A stretch of 24,235 nucleotides of DNA from CAZOVB01 sp046541415 (GTDB taxonomy: Bacteria; Planctomycetota; Phycisphaerae; SM23-33): contig JBKHDI010000059.1 in the NCBI GenBank assembly GCA_046541415.1, positions 1 to 24,235 of the forward strand, given 5' to 3'. Shown here one piece after another: positions 1 through 6,906 of this stretch. How positions within the stretch are numbered: position 1 is the first letter of the stretch; every line of letters begins with the position of its first letter. A program made the position numbers and the translations under genes. A model generated the notes under the pieces. The model was not told the origin of the DNA, ran no database searches, and saw only the letters and a program-made list of their open reading frames with translations.

Positions 1-28
1 ACCCGAACCACACGAAACACAGACTACC

Positions 29-1393
29 ATGGATACACCGAGCATCGACATCCTCCAGGGCCGACGCAAACAGGTCGCCACCATCGGCGCCGCGCCGTTG
101 GAGATCGAATGCGACAAGGCCTCCCTGGCCGGCTCGGTCTCCCAGCGCGCCTGCGTCTTCTGCGGCTCGCGCGTCGTGCTCTACCCCATCGCCGATGCCC
201 TGCACCTGATCCACGGCCCCATCGGCTGTGCCGCCTACACCTGGGACATCCGCGGGGCGGTCTCTTCCGGGCCCGAGCTGCACCGGATGAGCTTCTCGAC
301 CGACCTGCAACAACGCGACGTGATCTACGGCGGGGAGAAGAAGCTCCAGGCCGCCCTGAGAGAGCTGATCGCCGAGTACAAACCCGCAGCCGCTTTCGTC
401 TACTCGACCTGCATCGTCGGCCTGATCGGCGACGATGTCGATCGCGTCTGCAGACAGGTCTCGCAAGCGACCGGCATCCGCGTGCTGCCCGTGCACTCCG
501 AGGGGTTCAAGGGCACGAAGAAGGACGGCTATACCGCGGCCTGCAACGCGATGTTCCAGATCGTCGGGACCGGCGATACCTCCGATATCCCCGAGATGAG
601 CATCAACATCCTCGGCGATTTCAACATCGGCGGGGAGACCTGGGTCCTGCGGGACTACTACGAGCGGATGGGGATCCACGTGGTTTCCACCGTAACCGGC
701 GACGGACGGATCGCCGACATCGCCCGCAGCCACGGCGCGAAGCTCAATGTCGTCCAGTGCTCCGGCTCGATGACCCACCTGGCCGAGCGGATGAAGAAGG
801 AATACGGCATCCCGTACATCCGCGTCTCCTACTTCGGCATCGAAGACTGCAGCAAGGCGCTCTACGACGTGGCCGAGTTCTTCGGCGACCCGGAGGTCTG
901 GAACAACACCCGCCAGCTGGTCCGCCAGGAAGTCGGCGCGATCCTGCCGCAGCTCGAATCGTACAGGAAGGTCCTGGCCGGCAAGAAGGCAGCGGTCTAC
1001 ACCGGCGGGGCGTTCAAAGCGTTCTCTCTCGTTCGCTCCCTGAGGACGCTGGGGATGACCACGGCCATTGCCGGCTCGCAGACGGGCAACAAGGATGACT
1101 ACCAGCAGCTGCGGGACCTCTGCGATGAGGGGACGGTCCTGCTGGATGACACCAACCCGCTGGAGCTGGCCAAGTTCGTCCAGGAAAAGGACGTCGACCT
1201 GTTCATCGGCGGGGTCAAGGAACGCCCCATCGCCTACAAGCTGGGCATCGGCTTCTGCGACCACAACCACGAGCGGAAGATCTGCCTGGCCGGGTTCGTC
1301 GGCATGGTCAACTTCGCCAAAGAGGTCGCCGCCTCGGTTACCAGCCCCGTCTGGGACCTCGTGCCGCGCCGCACCCGGAGGGACGAAGCATGA
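29..1393 (+). CDS. nifE: Nitrogenase FeMo-cofactor scaffold subunit NifE
   Basis: NifE pairs with NifN to form the NifEN scaffold on which the NifB-derived iron-sulfur precursor is matured into FeMo-cofactor (family knowledge). The 454-residue protein has the nitrogenase component 1 fold signature. Cys42 (in ACVFCGS), Cys67 (in HGPIGC) and Cys128 (in STCIVG) sit at nearly the spacing of the P-cluster-like ligands of known NifE. The C-terminal segment reads GMVNFA, with Asn where NifD carries its cofactor-binding His, which favours NifE over NifD. The ATG at 29 is the first sensible start. No clear ribosome site is visible in the 28 bases upstream, which suggests coupling to a gene outside the window (nifK is usual there). 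The stop overlaps the nifN start. Confidence 0.96.
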   Translation: MDTPSIDILQGRRKQVATIGAAPLEIECDKASLAGSVSQRACVFCGSRVVLYPIADALHLIHGPIGCAAYTWDIRGAVSSGPELHRMSFSTDLQQRDVIYGGEKKLQAALRELIAEYKPAAAFVYSTCIVGLIGDDVDRVCRQVSQATGIRVLPVHSEGFKGTKKDGYTAACNAMFQIVGTGDTSDIPEMSINILGDFNIGGETWVLRDYYERMGIHVVSTVTGDGRIADIARSHGAKLNVVQCSGSMTHLAERMKKEYGIPYIRVSYFGIEDCSKALYDVAEFFGDPEVWNNTRQLVRQEVGAILPQLESYRKVLAGKKAAVYTGGAFKAFSLVRSLRTLGMTTAIAGSQTGNKDDYQQLRDLCDEGTVLLDDTNPLELAKFVQEKDVDLFIGGVKERPIAYKLGIGFCDHNHERKICLAGFVGMVNFAKEVAASVTSPVWDLVPRRTRRDEA

Positions 1394-2748
1394 AAGTCGC
1401 CAAGCGCCCCAACTTCGTCTCCACCCGCAACGCCTGCAAGCTCTGCACGCCGCTGGGGGCCTGCCTGGCCTTTCGGGGCATCGAAGGCTGCGTACCGTTC
1501 CTGCACGGCTCGCAGGGCTGCGCGACGTACGTCCGCCGCTACCTGATCAGCCACTTTAACGAGCCCGTCGACATCGCCTCCTCGAACTTCTCCGAGCAGA
1601 CAGCCATCTTCGGCGGGGGCGACAACTTCAAACTCGGGCTTCGCAACGTGGTCGACTCGTATCAGCCGCAGGTGGTCGGCGTGGCCACGACGTGCCTGTC
1701 CGAAACCATCGGCGACGACGTGGCGATGTTCCTCCACGAGTTCCGCAAGAGCAACCCCGGCCAGGACCTGCCCTTCGTCCTGCATGCCTCGACGCCCAGC
1801 TACACCGGTACGCACGCCGATGGCTTTACCCGGGCGGTCAAGGCAGCCGTCGAGGCCATCGCCGAAGGCGGCGAGACGGGCGAACACATCAACATCCTGC
1901 CGGGTATGGTCTCGCCCGAGGACATCCGCCAGCTCCGCCAGATCTGCGAGGATTTCGGCATCGACGCGACCATCCTGCCCGACTACTCCGATTCGCTGGA
2001 CGGCGGGATCTGGGACGACTACCACAAGATCCCCGAAGGCGGCACGCCGATCGACGAGATCATCCGGGCAGGCCGGGCCCGGGCGACCATCGAATTCGCC
2101 TCGATGACCAAGCCGGCCGAAAGCCCGGGCGCGTACCTGGAGAAGACCTTCGGCGTGGCCAATCACGTCCTGCCCCTGCCGATCGGCGTGCGGGCGACGG
2201 ATCGGCTGTTCCAGTTGCTCTGCGACCTGTCCGGCCGGGATGTTCCCGCGAAATACCAGAAGCGGCGCGCCCGCCTGATCGACTCGTTCGTCGACGGTCA
2301 CAAATACATCTCCGGCCTGCGGGCGGTGGTTTACGGCGAGGAGGAATTCGTCCTGGCCCTCGCCTCGATGCTGGGGGAGATCGGCATCGTCCCGGCCCTG
2401 TGCGGCTCGGGGGCCCGCAGCGGGAAACTGTCCGAAAAGCTGGGCAAATCGCTGCCGAAGATCGCCGAGAAGATTCGCGTGGCCGACGGGGCGGACTTCG
2501 TCGAGATCGAGCAGCTGGCCGGCGAGATGGATCTGGATCTGATCGTCGGTCATTCCAAGGGCTTCAAGATGTCGCAGGCCCTTGGAATTTCGCTGGTTCG
2601 CGTGGGCTTCCCCGTCCACGACCGGATCGGCGGCGGGCGGATCTGTCACGTCGGATACCGCGGCACACAGGAACTTTTCGACCGGGTCGCCAACGCCGTC
2701 ATCGAGCGGCTGCAGGCGGACAACCCCGTCGGCTACACCTACATGTAA
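1390..2748 (+). CDS. nifN: Nitrogenase FeMo-cofactor scaffold subunit NifN
   Basis: Second subunit of the NifEN cofactor-maturation scaffold. The 452-residue protein begins with a Cys-rich stretch (Cys16, Cys19, Cys25, Cys34, Cys44). The HGSQGC motif ends at Cys44, the position of the P-cluster-like ligand in known NifN. The phrases SNFSEQTAIFGG and TTCLSETIGDD are typical of the NifN/NifK branch. The protein is shorter than NifK and lacks its N-terminal extension, so NifN is the better call. The ATG overlaps the nifE stop in an ATGA arrangement and is preceded by GGAGGGAC at 1377-1384, indicating translational coupling and equal production of the two subunits. nifB follows after 22 bases. 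Confidence 0.96.
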   Translation: MKVAKRPNFVSTRNACKLCTPLGACLAFRGIEGCVPFLHGSQGCATYVRRYLISHFNEPVDIASSNFSEQTAIFGGGDNFKLGLRNVVDSYQPQVVGVATTCLSETIGDDVAMFLHEFRKSNPGQDLPFVLHASTPSYTGTHADGFTRAVKAAVEAIAEGGETGEHINILPGMVSPEDIRQLRQICEDFGIDATILPDYSDSLDGGIWDDYHKIPEGGTPIDEIIRAGRARATIEFASMTKPAESPGAYLEKTFGVANHVLPLPIGVRATDRLFQLLCDLSGRDVPAKYQKRRARLIDSFVDGHKYISGLRAVVYGEEEFVLALASMLGEIGIVPALCGSGARSGKLSEKLGKSLPKIAEKIRVADGADFVEIEQLAGEMDLDLIVGHSKGFKMSQALGISLVRVGFPVHDRIGGGRICHVGYRGTQELFDRVANAVIERLQADNPVGYTYM

Positions 2749-2770
2749 CCAGCAGGCAAAGGCAAGAACC

Positions 2771-4030
2771 ATGAAGTTAACCGTCGAGAGGCACCCCTGC
2801 TTCAACAAGGACGCACGCCACAAGCACGGACGGATCCACCTGCCGGTGGCCCCCAAGTGCAACATCCAGTGCAAGTTCTGCAACCGCAAGTACGACTGCC
2901 CGTCGGAGTCCCGCCCGGGCGTAACCAGCAACGTCCTGTCCCCCGCCCAGTCGATCTGGTTCCTCGACAAGGTCATGGACCGCGAGCCGAACATCAGCGT
3001 CGTCGGCATCGCAGGGCCCGGCGACCCCTTCGCCAACGCCGAAGAAACCATCGAGACCTTCCGCCTGGTCCGCCAGAAGTACCCCGAGATGCTGCTTTGT
3101 GTGGCCAGCAACGGCCTGGAGGTCGAGCCCTGGGTTGACCAGTTGGCCGAGTTGAACACCAGCCACGTCTCGCTGACCGTCAACGCATCCGACCCGGCCA
3201 TCGGGGCCGGCGTCTACCGCTGGGTCCGCTATAACAAGCGCGTCTACCGCGGCGAAGAGGCCGGGCGCGTCCTGCTGGAACAGCAGATCAAGGCGATCGG
3301 CGCCCTGAAAGCCCGAGACATCATCGTCAAGATCAACACCATCGTCATCCCCGGCGTCAACGACGAGCATGTCCTGGACGTCTCGCGCATGGTCGCCGAA
3401 CTCGGCTGCGACATCCAGAACTGCATGCCGCTCTACCCGGTCGAAGAAACCGAGTTCGGCGACCTGCCCGAGCCGGCCGCGGAGATGATGGCCGAACTCC
3501 GCGCCCAGGCCGGGCAGATCATCCCCCAGATGAGCCACTGCTCCCGCTGCCGCGCAGACGCAGCCGGGCTGATCGGCAAGGGCCTCTCGGCGGAGTTGAC
3601 CGAGGCCCTCCGCCAGTCTGCAGCCCAGCCGATCGACCCGTCCGAGGACAGGCCCTACGTGGCGGTGGCATCCCAGGAAGGCTTCCTGGTCAATCAGCAT
3701 CTCGGCGAGGCTGAGAGGCTGTTGATCTTCAGCCGCGAGGGCAACTCCTTCAAGAGCGTCGAATCCCGCGCCGCCCCGCCGGTGGGGGGCGGCCATTCGC
3801 GATGGATGCAGCTCGGCGAGATCCTCTCGGACTGTCGGGCCGTGCTGGTCAGCGGCGCCGGGCAAAGCCCCCGCCAAGTGCTCGGCCAGTCCGGCTGCAA
3901 GGTCATCGTCGCCGAGGGGCTGATCGATGAGTGTCTGGCGAACATCTACGCAGGCCGGGCCGTGCGGTCCCCGGCCAGGCCGTTCCAATGCGGCGCAAGC
4001 TGCGCCGGCGACGGGCTCGGCTGCGGCTGA
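2771..4030 (+). CDS. nifB: FeMo-cofactor biosynthesis radical SAM protein NifB with NifX-like tail
   Basis: NifB uses S-adenosylmethionine chemistry to fuse two 4Fe clusters and insert the central carbide, giving the 8Fe precursor (NifB-co) passed to NifEN. In the 419-residue product, the radical SAM motif CxxxCxxC is Cys30-Cys34-Cys37. Further conserved cysteines are Cys10, Cys43, Cys257 and Cys260 (CSRC). Residues 1-285 are the SAM domain. Residues about 294-400 form a NifX/NafY-like cofactor-binding domain, and the protein ends in a Cys-rich tail (FQCGASCAGDGLGCG). The open frame extends upstream inside nifN, but homology starts at MKLTVERHPC, so the ATG at 2771 is chosen. A weak AAGGC lies just upstream. 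The gene is in the operon between nifN and a ferredoxin gene. Confidence 0.96.
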   Translation: MKLTVERHPCFNKDARHKHGRIHLPVAPKCNIQCKFCNRKYDCPSESRPGVTSNVLSPAQSIWFLDKVMDREPNISVVGIAGPGDPFANAEETIETFRLVRQKYPEMLLCVASNGLEVEPWVDQLAELNTSHVSLTVNASDPAIGAGVYRWVRYNKRVYRGEEAGRVLLEQQIKAIGALKARDIIVKINTIVIPGVNDEHVLDVSRMVAELGCDIQNCMPLYPVEETEFGDLPEPAAEMMAELRAQAGQIIPQMSHCSRCRADAAGLIGKGLSAELTEALRQSAAQPIDPSEDRPYVAVASQEGFLVNQHLGEAERLLIFSREGNSFKSVESRAAPPVGGGHSRWMQLGEILSDCRAVLVSGAGQSPRQVLGQSGCKVIVAEGLIDECLANIYAGRAVRSPARPFQCGASCAGDGLGCG

Positions 4031-4093
4031 GACCATGCGACCGCCGAGCAACCCCGACCGTTTTGAATCCTGATCAACATGGAGTCACACACG

Positions 4094-4396
4094 ATGGACA
4101 AACCCCAGTATCACTTCCTGGTCTGCAACAGTTTTCGCCTCAGCGGCGAGCCGCAGGGCGTCTGCAACAAGCGTGGGGCGGTGAACCTGCTGCAGATGCT
4201 CGAAGAGGAGATCATCGACCGGGGCCTGGACGCGATGGTCTCCTCGACCGGCTGTCTGAAGGTCTGCGACCGCGGCCCGGTGATGGTCGTCTACCCGCAG
4301 GGCGTCTGGTACGGGCAGGTCGATGAAGACAAGCTCGACGCCATCCTCGACAGCATCGAGGACGGGGCGATGATGGAGGAGGGCCAGCTGACGTGA
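4094..4396 (+). CDS. Thioredoxin-fold [2Fe-2S] ferredoxin of the nif operon
   Basis: A 100-residue ferredoxin of the thioredoxin-like (Shethna/Aquifex Fd) class. Four cysteines fit the cluster pattern: Cys11, Cys24, then Cys54 and Cys58 in STGCLKVC. Such ferredoxins are often found beside nifB or nifEN and are thought to supply electrons or protect nitrogenase. The exact role here is inferred from position. An ATG at 4079 would add five residues, but GGAG at 4081-4084 is correctly spaced (9 bases) for the ATG at 4094, so the shorter form is preferred. The stop overlaps the GTG of the next gene as GTGA. The acidic, Met-rich C-terminus (EDGAMMEEGQLT) is typical of the family. Confidence 0.9.
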   Translation: MDKPQYHFLVCNSFRLSGEPQGVCNKRGAVNLLQMLEEEIIDRGLDAMVSSTGCLKVCDRGPVMVVYPQGVWYGQVDEDKLDAILDSIEDGAMMEEGQLT

Positions 4397-5550
4397 TCGC
4401 CAAGCCCAGCCAACGCGACAAGGCCGCCCGGAGAGTCCATCTGGTCGACACGACCCTGCGCGACGGCGAACAGACTCCGGGCGTGAGCTTCTCGTTGACC
4501 GAGAAGCTGGCGATTGTATCGGCCCTGTCGCGGCTGGGCGCAAGCGAGCTGGAAGTGGGCATCCCGGCGATGGGGCGCCAGTCCCGGCAAGAGATTCGCG
4601 CCATCGCCCGGGCCGGCCTGTCCAGCAGATTGACCGTCTGGTGTCGGGCCACCGAGCAGGATATCGACGCTGCCCGACAGTGCCAGACCGAGGGAATCCA
4701 CCTGTCCCTGCCGGTCTCGGCGATTCAGCTGGAGGCGATGGGCAAGGACCTGTCCTGGGCCTTGGAGCAGTTGGAATCAGCCGTCCTGCTGGCCAGGCGA
4801 GACTTCGGGTATGTCTCGGTCGGGGCCCAGGATGCATCCCGCACCGACGCCGAGACGCTGCGACGATTCACCACAGCCGTCAGCCGGGTTGGGGCCAACC
4901 GGCTGCGGCTGGCCGATACGGTGGGCATCTGGAACCCCATGCAGACCTTCGAGACCTTCACGTCCCTGCTGGCCGCCGCAGACGGAATCGAACTGGCCTT
5001 TCACGGACACAACGACCTGGGCATGGCCACGGCCAACACCCTGGCCGCCTTCGCCGCCGGGGCCGGCTGGGCCGACGTGACGGTAACAGGCCTCGGCGAG
5101 CGTGCGGGCAATGCCCCCCTGGAGGAGGTCGCCGTCGCTGCCGGCGTCTCGGCCGATCTGGATACCGGCATCGACACGACCTCGCTGCCCGAACTGTGCA
5201 AGATGGTCTCGCTGATCAGCGGACGGGCGATACACCCGGCCAAGCCCATCGTCGGCGACAACGCCTTCGTTCACGAGTCGGGCATCCACGTCCGGGCCCT
5301 GCTGGCCGACCGGCGGGCGTACGAGCCGTTCGATCCCGCCCGCGTGGGCAGGGGCGAGTCGCGCTTTGTCGTCGGCAGCCACTCCGGAACCGCGGGTCTT
5401 CGCTTCGCCATGGAAGAATTGGGTGTACAATTGGACGACGACCAGGCCCGGGCCTTGCTTGCCCAGGTCCGTCGGCTGGCCCGGCAGGTCAAGCAGCCCC
5501 TGGCAGGGGCCGAACTTCTCGACCTGTACCGCCAGCTGCCCGCTTCGTAA
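4393..5550 (+). CDS. nifV: Homocitrate synthase NifV
   Basis: Condenses acetyl-CoA with 2-oxoglutarate to homocitrate, the organic ligand of FeMo-cofactor. The 385-residue protein has the DRE-TIM metallolyase signature DTTLRDGEQTPGV at 19-31, metal-binding HGHND at 204-208, and the GLGERAGNAPLEE and HESGIHV segments shared by homocitrate and isopropylmalate synthases. It lacks the LeuA regulatory C-terminal domain, so with the nif context NifV is far more likely than LeuA. The start is a GTG overlapping the ferredoxin stop (GTGA), with GGAGGAGGG at 4376-4384 as a strong ribosome site. Substrate specificity is inferred from context, because motif reading alone does not separate homocitrate from closely related synthases. 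Confidence 0.93.
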   Translation: MIAKPSQRDKAARRVHLVDTTLRDGEQTPGVSFSLTEKLAIVSALSRLGASELEVGIPAMGRQSRQEIRAIARAGLSSRLTVWCRATEQDIDAARQCQTEGIHLSLPVSAIQLEAMGKDLSWALEQLESAVLLARRDFGYVSVGAQDASRTDAETLRRFTTAVSRVGANRLRLADTVGIWNPMQTFETFTSLLAAADGIELAFHGHNDLGMATANTLAAFAAGAGWADVTVTGLGERAGNAPLEEVAVAAGVSADLDTGIDTTSLPELCKMVSLISGRAIHPAKPIVGDNAFVHESGIHVRALLADRRAYEPFDPARVGRGESRFVVGSHSGTAGLRFAMEELGVQLDDDQARALLAQVRRLARQVKQPLAGAELLDLYRQLPAS

Positions 5551-5574
5551 CGTCCAACCCGAAAGCCAACCACC

Positions 5575-6270
5575 ATGCAGATAGCCGTCCTGCAGCACGT
5601 GCCGTTCGAAGATGCCGCCAACATCGGCCTCTGGGCCGAGAAGCGAGGCCACGGCCTGGCCGCCACGCACCTCTACCTCGGCCAGCAACCGCCCGAGTTG
5701 GACCGCTTCGAGATGCTCGCGATCATGGGCGGGCCGATGAACATCTACCAGCACGACCAGCACTCCTGGTTGGAAACGGAGAAGCAGTACATCGCCCGCG
5801 CCATCGAGGCCGGCAAGGCTGTCCTGGGCATCTGCCTCGGCGCCCAGCTGATCGCCGACGTCCTCGGCGGGCCCGTGACGAAAAACCCCTGCCGCGAGAT
5901 CGGCTGGTTCGAGGTCGACCAGGCAGAGGGAACCAATGGCTCGCTGCTGGCCGAGCTGCCCCCACGCTTCACCGCCTTCCACTGGCACGGCGACCGGTTC
6001 GCCATCCCGCCCGGCGCCACACGACTGGCCGGAAGCGAGGCCTGCGACAACCAGGCCTTCCAATACGGCGACCGCGTCCTGGGCATGCAGTTCCACCTGG
6101 ACTACCAGCCGGCCAGCATCGAAAACATGCTGACCCATTGCGCCGACGAATTGGACGGCACGACCTGGGTGCAATCCGCCGACGACATCCGCGCCTACCT
6201 CCGCAGCACGACCCGCACCCAGGCCTACCTCGAACAGATCCTCGGCCGCATCGAACGTCTGGTGGGGTAG
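5575..6270 (+). CDS. Class I glutamine amidotransferase (GMP synthase-like) at the end of the nif operon
   Basis: A 231-residue stand-alone class I glutamine amidotransferase domain, which releases ammonia from glutamine or acts as a related hydrolase. The nucleophile elbow GICLGAQL places the catalytic Cys at 87 and the partner His at 174 (MQFHLDY). The usual third triad residue, Glu two positions after His, is Asp176 here. An oxyanion-type MGGPMNIYQ lies at 51-59. It begins 24 bases after nifV on the same strand and is probably the last gene of the operon, since hairpins start 15 bases after its stop. No synthase partner domain is present and the acceptor is unknown. A link with glutamine or nitrogen status is only suggested by its neighbours. 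Confidence 0.88.
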   Translation: MQIAVLQHVPFEDAANIGLWAEKRGHGLAATHLYLGQQPPELDRFEMLAIMGGPMNIYQHDQHSWLETEKQYIARAIEAGKAVLGICLGAQLIADVLGGPVTKNPCREIGWFEVDQAEGTNGSLLAELPPRFTAFHWHGDRFAIPPGATRLAGSEACDNQAFQYGDRVLGMQFHLDYQPASIENMLTHCADELDGTTWVQSADDIRAYLRSTTRTQAYLEQILGRIERLVG

Positions 6271-6284
6271 GGCAGGCAACACCA

Positions 6285-6410
6285 GCCCCCAAAGGGGGCG
6301 CCCGCCAATAGCCCGGGGCTTTGCGCCCCGGGAACGGCAGACGCCACCACACGCCATTCCCGGCCCGCCCAGCGGGCGGCAGCGTAGTGGAGGCACTTCG
6401 GTGCCGCCAC
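6285..6410. repeat. Cluster of four consecutive hairpins after the nif operon
   Basis: Four hairpins in 126 bases. (1) GCCCCC-AAA-GGGGGC at 6285-6299. (2) CCCGGGGC-TTTGC-GCCCCGGG at 6312-6332, an 8-bp perfect stem. (3) GCCCGC-CCA-GCGGGC at 6363-6377. (4) GGCAC-TTCG-GTGCC at 6392-6405, a UUCG tetraloop stem extended by GTGG/CCAC across one mismatch (6387-6410). None has a clear T-run, so they are not textbook terminators. They could end the nif transcript, stabilise its 3' end, or be a copy of a dispersed palindromic repeat family. Confidence 0.75.
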
Positions 6411-6480
6411 TGCATGTCCAGATATGGGGGCGGGGCGGTCTACATGTTGGGGGCAGAATGAAACGTTAATGGTTCCTAAC

Positions 6481-6545
6481 AAATCCACAGGTTATCAACA
6501 GGTTTCAACAAGGTTCGGTTTGTGGTCCGGGTAAACTGTTGAAAC
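6481..6545. promoter_or_regulatory. Phased TCMACA repeats with an inverted copy, operator-like
   Basis: The core TCCACA/TCAACA occurs at 6484, 6495 and 6505, about one helical turn apart and in the same orientation. GTTTCAACA at 6502-6510 has an exact inverted copy, TGTTGAAAC, at 6537-6545. Same-face spacing plus an inverted partner is the pattern of a cooperative protein-binding site. It lies about 360 bases before the PAS sensor gene. The binding protein is unknown. Confidence 0.45.
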
Positions 6546-6906
6546 ATGAGAAGTTATGGACTGTTAAGATAGCATGAAGGCATTCGGCCGGCCCGGCTCA
6601 GAGGCGCCCGGTGCTGTACAATTGGAACGTAACAGTTGTTTTTAACACTGGTTATGATCTTAATAGGACGTTAACACGTCAAGAGGCGGGCCAGAGATGG
6701 GCGGGCGGGCGGCGGCCGGGGCATTTCAGCCAATGGCGTAGACGGCCATCAGAGAATAGGGGATTTTGCGATAGTTGGGCAAAGGGCGATCCCGGATCGG
6801 TCGATCTATGTAGTGCAATCGGAGGCCGGTGGCCTTGGTTACCGGAATCATTCAGCCGGCGTGCCCGTCGGCTGAACGGTCAAGCAGAGCAAGCCAGGTG
6901 CACGGA

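Larger units (their letters stand above)
6271..6906. other. 636-nt intergenic region between the nif operon and the PAS sensor gene
   Basis: No convincing gene is seen here. The first part (6285-6410) is a GC-rich run of hairpins. The second part (about 6465-6680) is unusually AT-rich for this window and full of short TCAACA/GTTAAC-like words and inverted repeats, listed separately. The last 200 bases are ordinary GC-rich sequence leading to the PAS gene. A reading frame from a GTG at 6611 is judged spurious. Confidence 0.7.

Noticed and set aside
1..28. Search for a sigma-54 (NifA-dependent) promoter before nifE
   Set aside because: Only 28 bases are visible and they hold no -24/-12 elements; the operon promoter is probably upstream of the window.
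1234..3201. A 655-codon minus-strand frame across nifE, nifN and nifB
   Set aside because: It lies opposite three unmistakable nif genes and shows no recognisable motif; long antisense frames are common in GC-rich DNA.
4777..6396. A long minus-strand frame opposite nifV and the amidotransferase
   Set aside because: Same reasoning: it overlaps two real genes and has a biased composition.
6481..6500. Two DnaA-box-like words suggesting a replication origin
   Set aside because: They have one or two mismatches each, and no dnaA, dnaN, gyrB or parAB is nearby; better treated as part of a local repeat array.
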